From Gaetbulibacter_A aestuarii (GTDB lineage Bacteria > Bacteroidota > Bacteroidia > Flavobacteriales > Flavobacteriaceae): a stretch of 64,000 nt of DNA. Position numbers and translations under genes: made by a program. Below, in pieces: positions 7,580-15,906 of this stretch (its first letter is position 1; each line of letters starts with the position of its first letter). Below the pieces are notes generated by a model, which was not told where the DNA came from, did not search any database, and saw nothing but the letters and a program-made list of their open reading frames with translations. The stretch spans positions 124,001 through 188,000 of the forward strand of contig NZ_BAABAY010000001.1 of assembly GCF_039537665.1 (NCBI RefSeq), written 5' to 3'.

Positions 7580-7900
7580 ATGGAAGTTACTTTCGAGAAA
7601 GATTACTTAAAGGAATTATACGAGAATGGAAAAGCTCGAAGTAAAAAGCACAGGTTTCAACCTAGTGTTGTTAAAAAGTATATACAAACTATAGATAAAT
7701 TAAGAGTTGCAAAAAACACGGTAGAACTATATCCAATTAAGAGTTTGAACTACGAAAAATTAATTGGAGACAAAAATGGGCTGGAATCCGTCCGAGTAGA
7801 CAGCAAATATCGGATAGAGTTTATTAGTTCATTAGAAGGTGAAGAACCTGACACCATCACGATTTGCTCAATTGTAGAGTTAAGTAATCATTACAAGTAG
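7580..7900 (+). CDS. higB: HigB/RelE-type mRNA interferase toxin
   Basis: The 106-residue protein has the RelE/HigB layout. A basic N-terminal helix region (KARSKKHRFQ) is followed by a helix, and then by strands containing IKSLNYEKL, SVRVDSKYRIEF and TICSIVEL. Family members bind the ribosomal A site and cleave mRNA. The toxin gene precedes the antitoxin gene, which is the order typical of higBA. The antitoxin starts 12 bases after the toxin stop. A TATATTTG promoter box lies upstream, and the pair directly follows a cassette-type junction. Toxin-antitoxin pairs are common stabilising cargo of cassette arrays. Confidence 0.8.
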   Translation: MEVTFEKDYLKELYENGKARSKKHRFQPSVVKKYIQTIDKLRVAKNTVELYPIKSLNYEKLIGDKNGLESVRVDSKYRIEFISSLEGEEPDTITICSIVELSNHYK

Positions 7901-7912
7901 AAAAAAAAGAAA

Positions 7913-9010
7913 ATGGCAACGCAAAAAACAACAATAATACCTGCACAAGCAACTCATCCTGGAGTATTAATCAAGGATGAGATAGACGCTACACCAAACT
8001 TAAATCAAAGATCTTTAGCGAAAGAACTTGGGGTACTACCTTCATTTTTAAATGAAATAATTAAAGGCAAAAGACCTGTTACGGCTGATATAGCAATTTT
8101 GTTAGAAAAGGCTTTAGGAATTTCAGCAGATTATTGGATGAAATTTCAATCTCAATATGAGATAGATAAAGCAAGAGTGAAACAAAAAAATATTAAAAAA
8201 TTGAGAAATATTGAAATTTGGAACATCATCAAAGATTATGTTCCGGTTCGATATTTCAAAAAGCACAATTATTTAATTGATGAATTAGAGACTGACATAA
8301 AGGCCATAAAAAAAATATATGACGTTGAAACTGTTGATGATTTAGTTTCTTCATTTTCTAAAGACAAATTTGCATATTATCGTAAGTCAGAAAAGTTAAA
8401 AATAGATGACAAGAATATGTTTGCTTGGAGTTCATTAGCTCAATATGAGGCAACCAAACAAAAAGCTAACACATTCAATTTTGACAATCTTAATCAACTT
8501 CGCATCAACTTAAATAATCTCTTTTATGAGAATTCTGATACGATTAATCGCGTTCAATCTCTAATGAATCAATTCGGAATAAAAATGTTATTTATCGATA
8601 AGCTAGAAAAGACGCCTATTGATGGATTCTCATTTTGGTCAAATAGAAACCCTGTAATCGCAATGACTTTACGTCACAATAGAATTGACAATTTTGCCTT
8701 TACAGTAATGCACGAAATAGGTCATATTGACTTGCATTTAAAAAATGACAGAAATAAAAAGTTTATGGACCTTACAAAAAAACAAGGAATAGATGAATGC
8801 GAAAAAGAAGCTGACAATTACGCTCAAGAATCCCTTATTTCCTCAATGATTTGGCAAGATATTCTAGATAATCACTTACCATTAGATGATGATAAAATCA
8901 TCTCTCTTGGTAATAAACACAGAATTAATCCAGCTATTTTATTAGGTCGTGTTTGTTTCGAAATAGATTATTACGGAATGAAAACTGTAATTGATAAAAA
9001 ATTAAAATAA
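7913..9010 (+). CDS. higA: HigA-type antitoxin fused to an ImmA/IrrE (M78) metallopeptidase
   Basis: The protein has 365 residues, far longer than the usual HigA of about 100. Residues 10-85 are a HigA-type Cro/C1 helix-turn-helix (HPGVLIKDEID, then LNQRSLAKELGV, then PSFLNEIIKGKRPVTADIAI). A helical linker follows, and from about residue 215 an ImmA/IrrE-like domain carries the zinc motif HEIGH at 267-271. A downstream CEKEADNYA stretch supplies the third ligand region. The fusion suggests that antitoxin repression and a proteolytic or sensing activity are coupled in one chain. It is the second gene of the higB operon and likely autorepresses it. The fold assignment is firm; the coupled function is inference. 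Confidence 0.8.
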   Translation: MATQKTTIIPAQATHPGVLIKDEIDATPNLNQRSLAKELGVLPSFLNEIIKGKRPVTADIAILLEKALGISADYWMKFQSQYEIDKARVKQKNIKKLRNIEIWNIIKDYVPVRYFKKHNYLIDELETDIKAIKKIYDVETVDDLVSSFSKDKFAYYRKSEKLKIDDKNMFAWSSLAQYEATKQKANTFNFDNLNQLRINLNNLFYENSDTINRVQSLMNQFGIKMLFIDKLEKTPIDGFSFWSNRNPVIAMTLRHNRIDNFAFTVMHEIGHIDLHLKNDRNKKFMDLTKKQGIDECEKEADNYAQESLISSMIWQDILDNHLPLDDDKIISLGNKHRINPAILLGRVCFEIDYYGMKTVIDKKLK

Positions 9011-9166
9011 ATGTGGGGACCAAAGAACTAATTTAAAAAAACAATCGGTGTTAAGCTAGTTTTGAAAAAAATTCTCGTCATAGTCCATACCCATTTTTGC
9101 TAAGCCAAAGCTCCGGAAAAATTAAAAAAATGTTCTTTTTAGATTCTCTTAAAAATTTTCATCAAC

Positions 9167-9373
9167 TTAATCAAAATCAATTCTCTCTAATTCAAAAATT
9201 TCCTCAACAGTTTTATTGAAAAACATCGCGATTTTTATGGCTAATACGGTTGAGGGAATATACCGGGAAGATTCTATAGAAATAATAGTTTGTCTTGAAA
9301 CCTTAAGTGCTTGAGCCAGTTCCTCCTGCGTAACTCCTTGTAACTTTCTATTCGATTTTACACTATTTATCAT
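9167..9373 (-). CDS. Cro/C1-type HTH regulator
   Basis: I take the ATG at 9371-9373, which gives 68 residues and removes an unlikely N-terminal extension. The product is a compact Xre-family helix-turn-helix (VTQEELAQALKVSRQTIISIESSR), followed by the FNKTVEEIFE helix typical of small stand-alone regulators. Its start overlaps the stop of the upstream membrane protein gene by 11 bases, so the two are translationally coupled. Pairs of a small multi-helix membrane protein and an Xre regulator are common in Bacteroidota and Firmicutes. The DNA target is unknown; the divergent promoter before the fulvocin-like gene is one candidate. Confidence 0.8.
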   Translation of the reverse strand: MINSVKSNRKLQGVTQEELAQALKVSRQTIISIESSRYIPSTVLAIKIAMFFNKTVEEIFELERIDFD

Positions 9374-9809
9374 TTTTAAAAATTCTGAAATGAACGATAT
9401 AATTAAATCGAATAATATATGTAAACCAGAAAATAATAATAGCTGCAATAAAAAAAAGCATCATACCTGCATCCTTAGGAGGTTCTTTCATTAGCCCAAC
9501 TAAAATCAAACCTGTGGTGATTAAAATTATTTGAATTAAAGCAGCTGTTCTAAAAGATTCTAGCCGTATATTTTTAATCATTTCATCTTCAATTTTCTCC
9601 TTTGAAAAGGCCATTGCATAAATTCCAAATAAAAAAGATAATAGCCCAACTATGGCAGTAATTATATTTAAGGGAGTAGAATTAGATAATCCAAAATAAA
9701 GTGTAATATCTGAAATAAGACCTTTTTGCATGGCAACCCAAAGCAGTAGACCGAGAGGTGCAACAAATAGACCTATTTTTTTAAAATGATTTGGTAAAAG
9801 TTTTAACAT
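9363..9809 (-). CDS. four-helix membrane protein paired with an Xre regulator
   Basis: This 148-residue protein has four predicted membrane helices. They lie at about residues 12-28, 45-68, 90-108 and 116-135. A charged loop (KEKIEDEMIKNIRLES) separates helices two and three. It resembles the DUF-type membrane partners encoded next to small Xre regulators. It is first in a two-gene minus-strand operon and overlaps the regulator start. It is read divergently from the fulvocin C-related gene, which begins about 190 bases away. An immunity or signal-sensing role for that gene is possible but not shown. Confidence 0.65.
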   Translation of the reverse strand: MLKLLPNHFKKIGLFVAPLGLLLWVAMQKGLISDITLYFGLSNSTPLNIITAIVGLLSFLFGIYAMAFSKEKIEDEMIKNIRLESFRTAALIQIILITTGLILVGLMKEPPKDAGMMLFFIAAIIIFWFTYIIRFNYIVHFRIFKNDK

Positions 9810-9964
9810 AAGAAATAATTTAAAAGTTTTAATGTAAAGTACGCTTTACAAATATATAAAATTTATTATTCATTTTGTAATATTTTGAAATTTTTTATTT
9901 CTAAAAAAATAAGACTAAACTGTATTTTTCTCTTAAATAGTAAGAAAAAACTCCATAATAATTC

Positions 9965-9972
9965 TATATTTG
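9965..9972 (+). promoter_or_regulatory. -7 element TATATTTG before the fulvocin C-related gene
   Basis: TATATTTG matches the TAnnTTTG consensus and lies 30 bases before the ATG at 10003, giving a short leader. A TTG box at the ideal distance is not present. Confidence 0.45.
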
Positions 9973-10002
9973 TGTAAGTATAATCTTAAAATAATAAATA
10001 TA

Positions 10003-10689
10003 ATGAGAAAAACCGTAACATTATTAACCGTTGCTTTATCACTTACTTTTTTTGGTTGTGACTCAGAAAATCAGTCACCAAATATTAAGAACTTAAATGA
10101 TTCTAATATCCAAAAAGAGGGTACTACTAAAAAGGTAAACTTAGAAAGTTGGGTTACTGAAAACATCGAGATTCTTAAAACCTATGATCGCGCTAGTATT
10201 GCTACCTATTCAAGAAAAACACAAAAAGCAATTCTAAGAAACTTCACTCCAGAGAAAAAGAAAAAAATCTGGGCGTCTAAGATGGAATACTTATCGTCTT
10301 CTACTGGATTTTCTATTGAAGAAAAGAATTATTTAAAATATTTTTCAGATAAATTAAAAACGCTTTCTTACGATCAACCTTTCTCACAAGAATTAGCCCA
10401 GGAAATGTATAATAAGGTGCTAGAGGGCATAAATAAATTTGGCTGGTCAAATAAACAGGCTTATGAAATGTTCTTTACCATTGGAAATTTAAGTAGCGAC
10501 ACTGTTTCGCAAACTTCAAACACACAATTGTTGCGAACACCATTAACTCAAGAAGGAGACCCAGCCCCATGTGAATGCTATTATGATTTAGGCTGCCCTA
10601 CCTGGAATTGCGACAGTGGTAATGGATGTAAGCAAGAATCATACGATTGTGGGGTCTTTGGAGGAACTTTATGTGATGGAAATTGTTAA
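10003..10689 (+). CDS. fulvocin C-related cysteine-rich lipoprotein (bacteriocin-like)
   Basis: I choose the ATG at 10003, which starts a clean lipoprotein signal peptide with lipobox FFGC (Cys19). About 228 residues follow in total. The middle is a helical, Lys-rich domain (SRKTQKAILRNFTPEKKKKIW). The last 40 residues hold eight cysteines in the order C-x-C, LGC, WNC, NGC, YDC, TLC and GNC. This resembles the cysteine pattern of fulvocin C, a four-disulfide bacteriocin of Myxococcus fulvus. Proteins of this build in Bacteroidota are annotated as fulvocin C-related. No processing or export gene is adjacent. Whether the tail is released as a peptide is unknown. It has its own promoter box and a strong hairpin terminator. 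Confidence 0.75.
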   Translation: MRKTVTLLTVALSLTFFGCDSENQSPNIKNLNDSNIQKEGTTKKVNLESWVTENIEILKTYDRASIATYSRKTQKAILRNFTPEKKKKIWASKMEYLSSSTGFSIEEKNYLKYFSDKLKTLSYDQPFSQELAQEMYNKVLEGINKFGWSNKQAYEMFFTIGNLSSDTVSQTSNTQLLRTPLTQEGDPAPCECYYDLGCPTWNCDSGNGCKQESYDCGVFGGTLCDGNC

Positions 10690-10818
10690 TCTTCTACGGT
10701 TCATAGCTAACAAAAGATGTAATACAAAAATCAATTAAAAGATATTTTTATTGCCTGAATTTCAATTAAAAATATTGTTATTCAGAGTAACCAATCTTTA
10801 TCAAGTTGGAGTAAAGTT

Positions 10819-10875
10819 AAGATCATCATTAATGAAAATTAATTTCTATTTTTAATGATGATCTTATTTTATTTT
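10819..10875 (+). terminator. intrinsic terminator, 14-bp stem
   Basis: A perfect 14-bp stem, AAGATCATCATTAA (10819-10832) with TTAATGATGATCTT (10852-10865), and a 19-base loop is followed by ATTTTATTTTT. It lies 130 bases after the fulvocin C-related gene. The 10690-11091 gap holds this hairpin and an imperfect repeat of about 30 bases around AATTAAAA (about 10730-10790). The remaining AT-rich bases before mod contain nothing else I can name. Confidence 0.7.
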
Positions 10876-11091
10876 TAATTAATTAATTAAAGAATTCATG
10901 TTAATTCTGTTTTACTTCCTTTAATATCATCTATAAATCTCAAAATTAAAACCCAAAAAAATAGATATCGTTTTTCAGAACAAACCAGAAATATTAAATT
11001 TTCAATTTATATACCATCCTTTTAGATTTTAAGAATAAACTGACTATTTTAGTGGCTCATTAATCAACTTTTATTTAAGAAAAAGTAAAGC

Positions 11092-12738
11092 ATGCCAACA
11101 CTCCACTGGATAGGAAAAGACAAAGTTATAAGCCACCATCAGGATGTACCTTACCGGGTATTGGAACACAAGTACGGATTTTCAGTCGAAAAAGGCGAAA
11201 AAACCGAAACCACTAACAGCGGAAACAGAATAATTCACGGAGACAACCTTGAAGCTCTCAAAAGCCTGCTTCCCGAATACGAAGGAAAAATAAAGTGTAT
11301 CTACATAGATCCGCCTTACAACACAGGTAATGAAAGTTGGGTATATAACGACAATGTAAACCACCCAAAAATCAAGAAATGGTTGGGCGAAGTAGTAGGA
11401 AAGGATGGTGAAGACTTAACCCGACACGATAAGTGGTTATGTATGATGTATCCTCGTTTAAAACTGCTTTACAAACTTTTGGCAGATGACGGCGCCATTT
11501 TCATTTCGATTGATGATAATGAGCAAGCAAATTTGAAATTGATGTGTGATGAGATTTTTGGAATTAGAAATTATATCACCAATGTTGCCGTGGTTAACAA
11601 TTTTAAGGGAAGGAGTGATGACAAGTATATAGCTACGGCCCACGAAAATCTAATAATCTATCAAAAGGGAGCTTTTGAAACAAAAGGAGTTTCATTACCT
11701 GAAGAATATGCCAAAGATTATAAACTTGAGGATGAAAATGGAAAATATAGACATTTAGGATTACGAAAACGGGGAAGTAATGCAAGAGAAATCGATAGAC
11801 CTAACCTATTCTATCCAATTTATTATTCCAAAAAAAATAATTCATTAAGTTTAGAAAAAAAAGATGACGAAATCGAAATTTTACCTAAACTATCTAATGG
11901 TGAAAATGGGACTTGGCGATGGGGAAAAGAGACTTTGCTAAAAAGATTAAGTGAAGTTGAAGCTAAACTTGTAAAAACAAGAAATGAATATGATGTTTTC
12001 CAGAAAGACTACCTAATCAAAAATGGTATTGAGAAAAGAATTAAACCAAAATCATTTTGGCACGGAGCAGAATTCTCAGCAGAGGCAGGCACATTAGAAC
12101 TCAAGAAAGTTTTCAGTAAAAAAGTCTTTGAAACACCAAAATCGAGTGAATTCATTTTTTATATCATTCAGCAGACAACTGATAAAAACTCAATCATCTT
12201 AGACTCTTTCGCAGGTTCTGGAACAACCGCTCACGCAGTTTTAAATCTTAATAAACAAGACGGAGGAAACCGGAAATTTATCCTGGTAGAAATGGAAGAT
12301 TACGCCAACGACATTACAGCAGAAAGAGTAAAGCGTGTCATAAAAGGCTACGGCAAGGGTAACAAAAAAGAGGAAGGTACTGGAGGATCATTTGACTACT
12401 ACGAACTCGGTTTACCGCTATTTGACGAAAACCAAAACTTAAACGAAGAAGTTGGTTTGCCAAAAATTCGGGAATACATTTGGTTTTCAGAAACTCGTAC
12501 TTCATTCATCGAGCCTAATGCTGAAAATTACTTTTTAGGTAAAAAAGAAGACTCCGCTTTCTATTTCATTTACGAGAAGGATCGTTTGACCACCTTAGAT
12601 TATGATGCTTTGGATCTTATAAAAACGAAGGGAGAGCAGTATATCATTTATGCTGACAACTGTTTGTTACCAAAGGATTTTATGGCTAAAAACAACATCA
12701 TTTTCAAAAAAATACCAAGGGACATTACAAGATTTTAA
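11092..12738 (+). CDS. mod: type III restriction-modification system methyltransferase (Mod)
   Basis: The 548-residue protein is a beta-class N6-adenine methyltransferase. The catalytic motif DPPYNTG lies at about residue 72, followed by a variable target-recognition region. The S-adenosylmethionine motif FAGSGTT comes late, at about residue 372. The C-terminus (KKIPRDITRF) is typical of Mod subunits of type III systems. Mod sets DNA specificity, methylates one strand of an asymmetric site and is needed by Res for cleavage. It is at the lower end of the family length. The res gene follows after 224 bases, and the gap contains a very stable hairpin. The target sequence cannot be read from the protein. 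Confidence 0.9.
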   Translation: MPTLHWIGKDKVISHHQDVPYRVLEHKYGFSVEKGEKTETTNSGNRIIHGDNLEALKSLLPEYEGKIKCIYIDPPYNTGNESWVYNDNVNHPKIKKWLGEVVGKDGEDLTRHDKWLCMMYPRLKLLYKLLADDGAIFISIDDNEQANLKLMCDEIFGIRNYITNVAVVNNFKGRSDDKYIATAHENLIIYQKGAFETKGVSLPEEYAKDYKLEDENGKYRHLGLRKRGSNAREIDRPNLFYPIYYSKKNNSLSLEKKDDEIEILPKLSNGENGTWRWGKETLLKRLSEVEAKLVKTRNEYDVFQKDYLIKNGIEKRIKPKSFWHGAEFSAEAGTLELKKVFSKKVFETPKSSEFIFYIIQQTTDKNSIILDSFAGSGTTAHAVLNLNKQDGGNRKFILVEMEDYANDITAERVKRVIKGYGKGNKKEEGTGGSFDYYELGLPLFDENQNLNEEVGLPKIREYIWFSETRTSFIEPNAENYFLGKKEDSAFYFIYEKDRLTTLDYDALDLIKTKGEQYIIYADNCLLPKDFMAKNNIIFKKIPRDITRF

Positions 12739-12741
12739 GCT

Positions 12742-12906
12742 ATGGAAGAAATTAAAATACAAAACCTCCCTTCCGGCGTTGGCTTTGAGGCTGGTGTAAT
12801 TTTCAAACAGGTAAAGGAAAAAAATAATATAACATACACAAGAAACCGCGATTTCTTGTGTATGTTTCAAAAACATCTACAAACAAATGTAGAATATTGT
12901 GCATGA
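12742..12906 (+). CDS. possible small ORF between mod and res
   Basis: A 54-codon frame starts with ATG three bases after the mod stop, which would suit coupled translation. The beginning (KIQNLPSGVGFEAGVIFKQ) looks protein-like, while the second half is forced by a perfect 15-bp inverted repeat. I do not recognise the product. It could be a small regulator of the system, a decayed extension of mod or chance. Translation across the hairpin would open it, so the ORF may have a leader role. Confidence 0.3.
   Translation: MEEIKIQNLPSGVGFEAGVIFKQVKEKNNITYTRNRDFLCMFQKHLQTNVEYCA
12831..12866 (+). promoter_or_regulatory. perfect 15-bp hairpin between mod and res
   Basis: AACATACACAAGAAA (12831-12845) pairs fully with TTTCTTGTGTATGTT (12852-12866) around the six-base loop CCGCGA. 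No U-run follows, so it is not a standard terminator. A second small stem, CTACA...TGTAG, follows about ten bases later. Its place before res suggests control of nuclease expression relative to the methyltransferase. Confidence 0.6.
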
Positions 12907-12962
12907 TAGGAATATATGCATAAAGATCTGGCGAAAGTTGTGCACATTAAACTAGTAGAAAC

Positions 12963-15602
12963 ATGGAATTAAAAAGCTATCAGCAAAAGGTAATAACAAA
13001 TCTCGAAGAATACTTGAGCTACGTTCAGGAGCAAAAAGATTTAGGAAAAGCCTTCAATCAATATTGGGAAGATAAAATCGGTCCATACAATCCCCTAGAT
13101 GGTACCGGAATGCAACCTTATAAAAATAACATTCCTAATGCGGCTCATGTCTGTGTAAAGGTGCCAACGGCTGGAGGAAAAACCTTTATTGCTGTAAATG
13201 CTTTACATTCAATTTTCAAAGCTTACGATTCCAGTAAACCAAAAGCAGTAATTTGGTTAGTGCCTTGGAGCAACTTATTGCAACAAACTGTTGATGCACT
13301 TTCTAATCCTGAACATCCTTACAGGCAAAAACTCAATGCCTTATTTAATCATAGAGTTGAAGTCTATCAAAAAGAAGATTTGTTGCAAGGATCAAACTTT
13401 AATCCAACCGTTGTTAAGGATCAGTTGAGCATTTTTGTAATGAGTTTTGCCAGCCTTAGGGCACGAAATAAGGATGACCGTAAGGTTTATCAGGAGAACG
13501 GCCAGTTGGAAGGATTTGTATCCCAATTCAAAGACGACGAACATATTTTAGATGGTGTAGACGATACCGCATTAATCAATGTTTTGCGCTATCTTAATCC
13601 TGTTTTGGTAGTGGATGAAAGTCATAATGCCGAAAGTGATTTGAGTGTAGATATGCTCAGAAATTTAAACCCGTCATTTATTCTGGATTTAACTGCTACA
13701 CCAAAAGATAACAGCAACATTGTGAGCCTTATTCCTGCCATTGAATTAAAAAAAGAACATATGGTAAAACTTCCGGTGATCGTCTACAACAATCACGATA
13801 AAACGGAAGTCATTAACAACGCTTTACATTTACAACGAAAATTGGAAAATCTTGCCAAAAAGCAAGAAGTCGCAGGTGGTAAATATATCAGACCCATAGT
13901 GCTTTTTCAGGCACAACCCAAAACCAAACAAGATAACACAACTTTCGAAAAACTGAAAGAACAATTGTTAAGCCTGGGGATTCCCGAAAATCAAATCAAA
14001 ATTAAAACGGCTAACATTGATGAATTGAAAGGCATTGATTTAATGAGTAACGAATGCGAAGTACGATATATTATTACCATCAATGCTTTAAAAGAAGGAT
14101 GGGATTGTCCTTTTGCTTATATCTTAGCGTCGCTTGCAGACAAATCAAGCGCGGTAGATGTTGAACAAATTTTAGGTCGTGTATTACGCCAGCCTTACGT
14201 TCAAAAGCATAATTCCTTTCAGCTAAATTTATCTTATGTTTTAACAGCTTCCGCCAAATTCAATGAAACACTACAAAGCATCGTAAAAGGTTTACAGGAA
14301 TCAGGCTTTAGCGAGAAGGATTATCGTAAAGTGGATAAAATGACAGAAGACGAAAAGAAAACAGTTACTCCTGATCCCGTTGAATCCTTCCTCTTCCCAG
14401 AACAACAGCCGGAAATTGAAGAGGACGAAAATATTGATAGAAACCGCGTGACTTTTGATCCAAATGAAATTGATGATGAACCGAAAAGCACAACGGTTGT
14501 TGATGAAATTGAAACCATTGCAGAAGAGCAAAACCGCCAATTAGAAGACCAAATAAAAGCACAGGAACAGCAACCTGTTGACGAAAATATGTTTCAAGAA
14601 ATGGGTAACAAAGTAAAACGCTACAGGTTTAAAGAAGCCTATAAAGAATTTATAGATAAAATTAATTTCCCGCAGTTCTTCATAAAAGTAACGGTAAGCG
14701 ATATTTTTGGAACAGATGAAGAACTGTTGAACAGAGAGTCTTTGCTGAAAGACTTCAGATTATCAGACGAGGACATCAAAATCGACTTCGACAAAATCTC
14801 TTCCGACTTGTATAAAATTGACCTGGAAGAAGCCAAGAAAAATGATTTCAGGCCGTCATTTACAAAAATTGAAGACGAGCTGGTGAAAGATCCTATTGCA
14901 GAATATATTTTGGCCAAACCAAAAGAAAATCAAATAACGGACATAACGCATCAGTTGATGCAAATTATCGGAAATATGTACCCCATTCCAGACCAGGAAA
15001 TAAAGGTTTACATAAGTCGTGTATTAAACAGTATGAACACGGAGCAATTGAGGGATATTTTGGTTCGAAAATGGAGCTATACAGACAAAATCAAAATTAA
15101 GATCCGACAATTGGCAGATGCTTATGCAGAAAATCGATTTATGGATTTAATCAAGTCGAAACGAATAAATACAAAAGGAAATTGGAAATTAAGTAAAGAG
15201 ATCGTGCCCGGTAATACAGGATCTTCAATAGGTAATTCACTTTATGAAAAGGAAGGTTCAATGAACAATTTTGAGGAGCGCGTTGCCATGGAACTCGGGA
15301 CGTCCTCAAACATTGAGTTTTGGCATAGAAATTTAGAACGTGGAAAGGGATTTTTCATTAACGGATTTAAAGCTAACCACTACCCCGACTTTATTATGCA
15401 AACCAAATCAGGAAGGACAATATTAGTTGAAACAAAGGGAGATCATTTAGACAATACAGATAGTGCTGCCAAATGCCGTTTGGGGAATGAGTGGGAAAAG
15501 CAAGCAGGGAACGACTTTGCGTACTTTATGATTTTTGATAAAAAAGAAGTAGATGGTGCTTATACCCTGGACAAAGCAAAAGAATTGATTAGCAGAATGT
15601 GA
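12963..15602 (+). CDS. res: type III restriction enzyme helicase/nuclease subunit (Res)
   Basis: The 879-residue protein is a superfamily 2 helicase with a C-terminal nuclease. It has a Walker A motif PTAGGKT (about residue 68), a Walker B/DESH box VVDESHNAE, motif III LTATP, EGWDCPF, and motif VI QILGRVLRQP. Near residue 805 the PD-(D/E)xK nuclease reads YPDFI...ILVETKGD, so all catalytic residues are present. Res needs Mod to bind DNA and cuts after ATP-driven contact between two inversely oriented sites. The start ATG is at 12963. The Glu/Asp-rich stretch near residues 460-560 is a linker. The pair looks intact and active. Confidence 0.9.
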   Translation: MELKSYQQKVITNLEEYLSYVQEQKDLGKAFNQYWEDKIGPYNPLDGTGMQPYKNNIPNAAHVCVKVPTAGGKTFIAVNALHSIFKAYDSSKPKAVIWLVPWSNLLQQTVDALSNPEHPYRQKLNALFNHRVEVYQKEDLLQGSNFNPTVVKDQLSIFVMSFASLRARNKDDRKVYQENGQLEGFVSQFKDDEHILDGVDDTALINVLRYLNPVLVVDESHNAESDLSVDMLRNLNPSFILDLTATPKDNSNIVSLIPAIELKKEHMVKLPVIVYNNHDKTEVINNALHLQRKLENLAKKQEVAGGKYIRPIVLFQAQPKTKQDNTTFEKLKEQLLSLGIPENQIKIKTANIDELKGIDLMSNECEVRYIITINALKEGWDCPFAYILASLADKSSAVDVEQILGRVLRQPYVQKHNSFQLNLSYVLTASAKFNETLQSIVKGLQESGFSEKDYRKVDKMTEDEKKTVTPDPVESFLFPEQQPEIEEDENIDRNRVTFDPNEIDDEPKSTTVVDEIETIAEEQNRQLEDQIKAQEQQPVDENMFQEMGNKVKRYRFKEAYKEFIDKINFPQFFIKVTVSDIFGTDEELLNRESLLKDFRLSDEDIKIDFDKISSDLYKIDLEEAKKNDFRPSFTKIEDELVKDPIAEYILAKPKENQITDITHQLMQIIGNMYPIPDQEIKVYISRVLNSMNTEQLRDILVRKWSYTDKIKIKIRQLADAYAENRFMDLIKSKRINTKGNWKLSKEIVPGNTGSSIGNSLYEKEGSMNNFEERVAMELGTSSNIEFWHRNLERGKGFFINGFKANHYPDFIMQTKSGRTILVETKGDHLDNTDSAAKCRLGNEWEKQAGNDFAYFMIFDKKEVDGAYTLDKAKELISRM

Positions 15603-15756
15603 AACCAAATTTAAGTTCAGACATATCGCTCTCGCCGTTGCCGTGTTTACAATTAGATGTCACAGTAGCCTATTCAAGTTTTTGATTGAAACTGAAAACG
15701 TACAATAAACTCAGAAAAAAATTTATACTCTCGTTAGTAATAGTAAAACGAAAGAA

Positions 15757-15795
15757 AACGTCGTTTTACGACGTTCAACGTTGTCTTACAACGTT
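15757..15795. repeat. two tandem AACGTyG dyads
   Basis: Two adjacent perfect hairpins share one half-site: AACGTCG-TTTTA-CGACGTT (15757-15775) and AACGTTGT-CTT-ACAACGTT (15777-15795). The second is followed by a T-run, so it could end transcription of res. The 300-base gap after res also holds CCGTTGCCGTG (15636-15646), which resembles the cassette junction boxes. Four copies of a near-identical 7-mer suggest a protein-binding site or a recombination site. Confidence 0.5.
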
Positions 15796-15869
15796 TACAA
15801 TTTTTTTAGGTATTATGAAATCCTATTTGTAAAAATAGATCTCGAGTTTACATCAAAAAATATTGAAAT

Positions 15870-15897
15870 AGCTAATTATTTTTTAAAATAATTAGCT
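15870..15897 (-). terminator. AT-rich hairpin after the zinc-ribbon gene
   Basis: AGCTAATTATTTT (15870-15882) and AAAATAATTAGCT (15885-15897) form a 13-bp dyad ten bases beyond the stop of the minus-strand gene. On that strand, T-rich sequence follows a little further on. It can serve as a terminator for convergent transcripts. Confidence 0.5.
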
Positions 15898-15906
15898 CTA
15901 GTTTAT

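Noticed and set aside
15757..15795. Reading the tandem AACGTyG hairpins as a complete attC site
   Set aside because: The half-sites are too short and too symmetric, and no cassette ORF follows in the correct direction.
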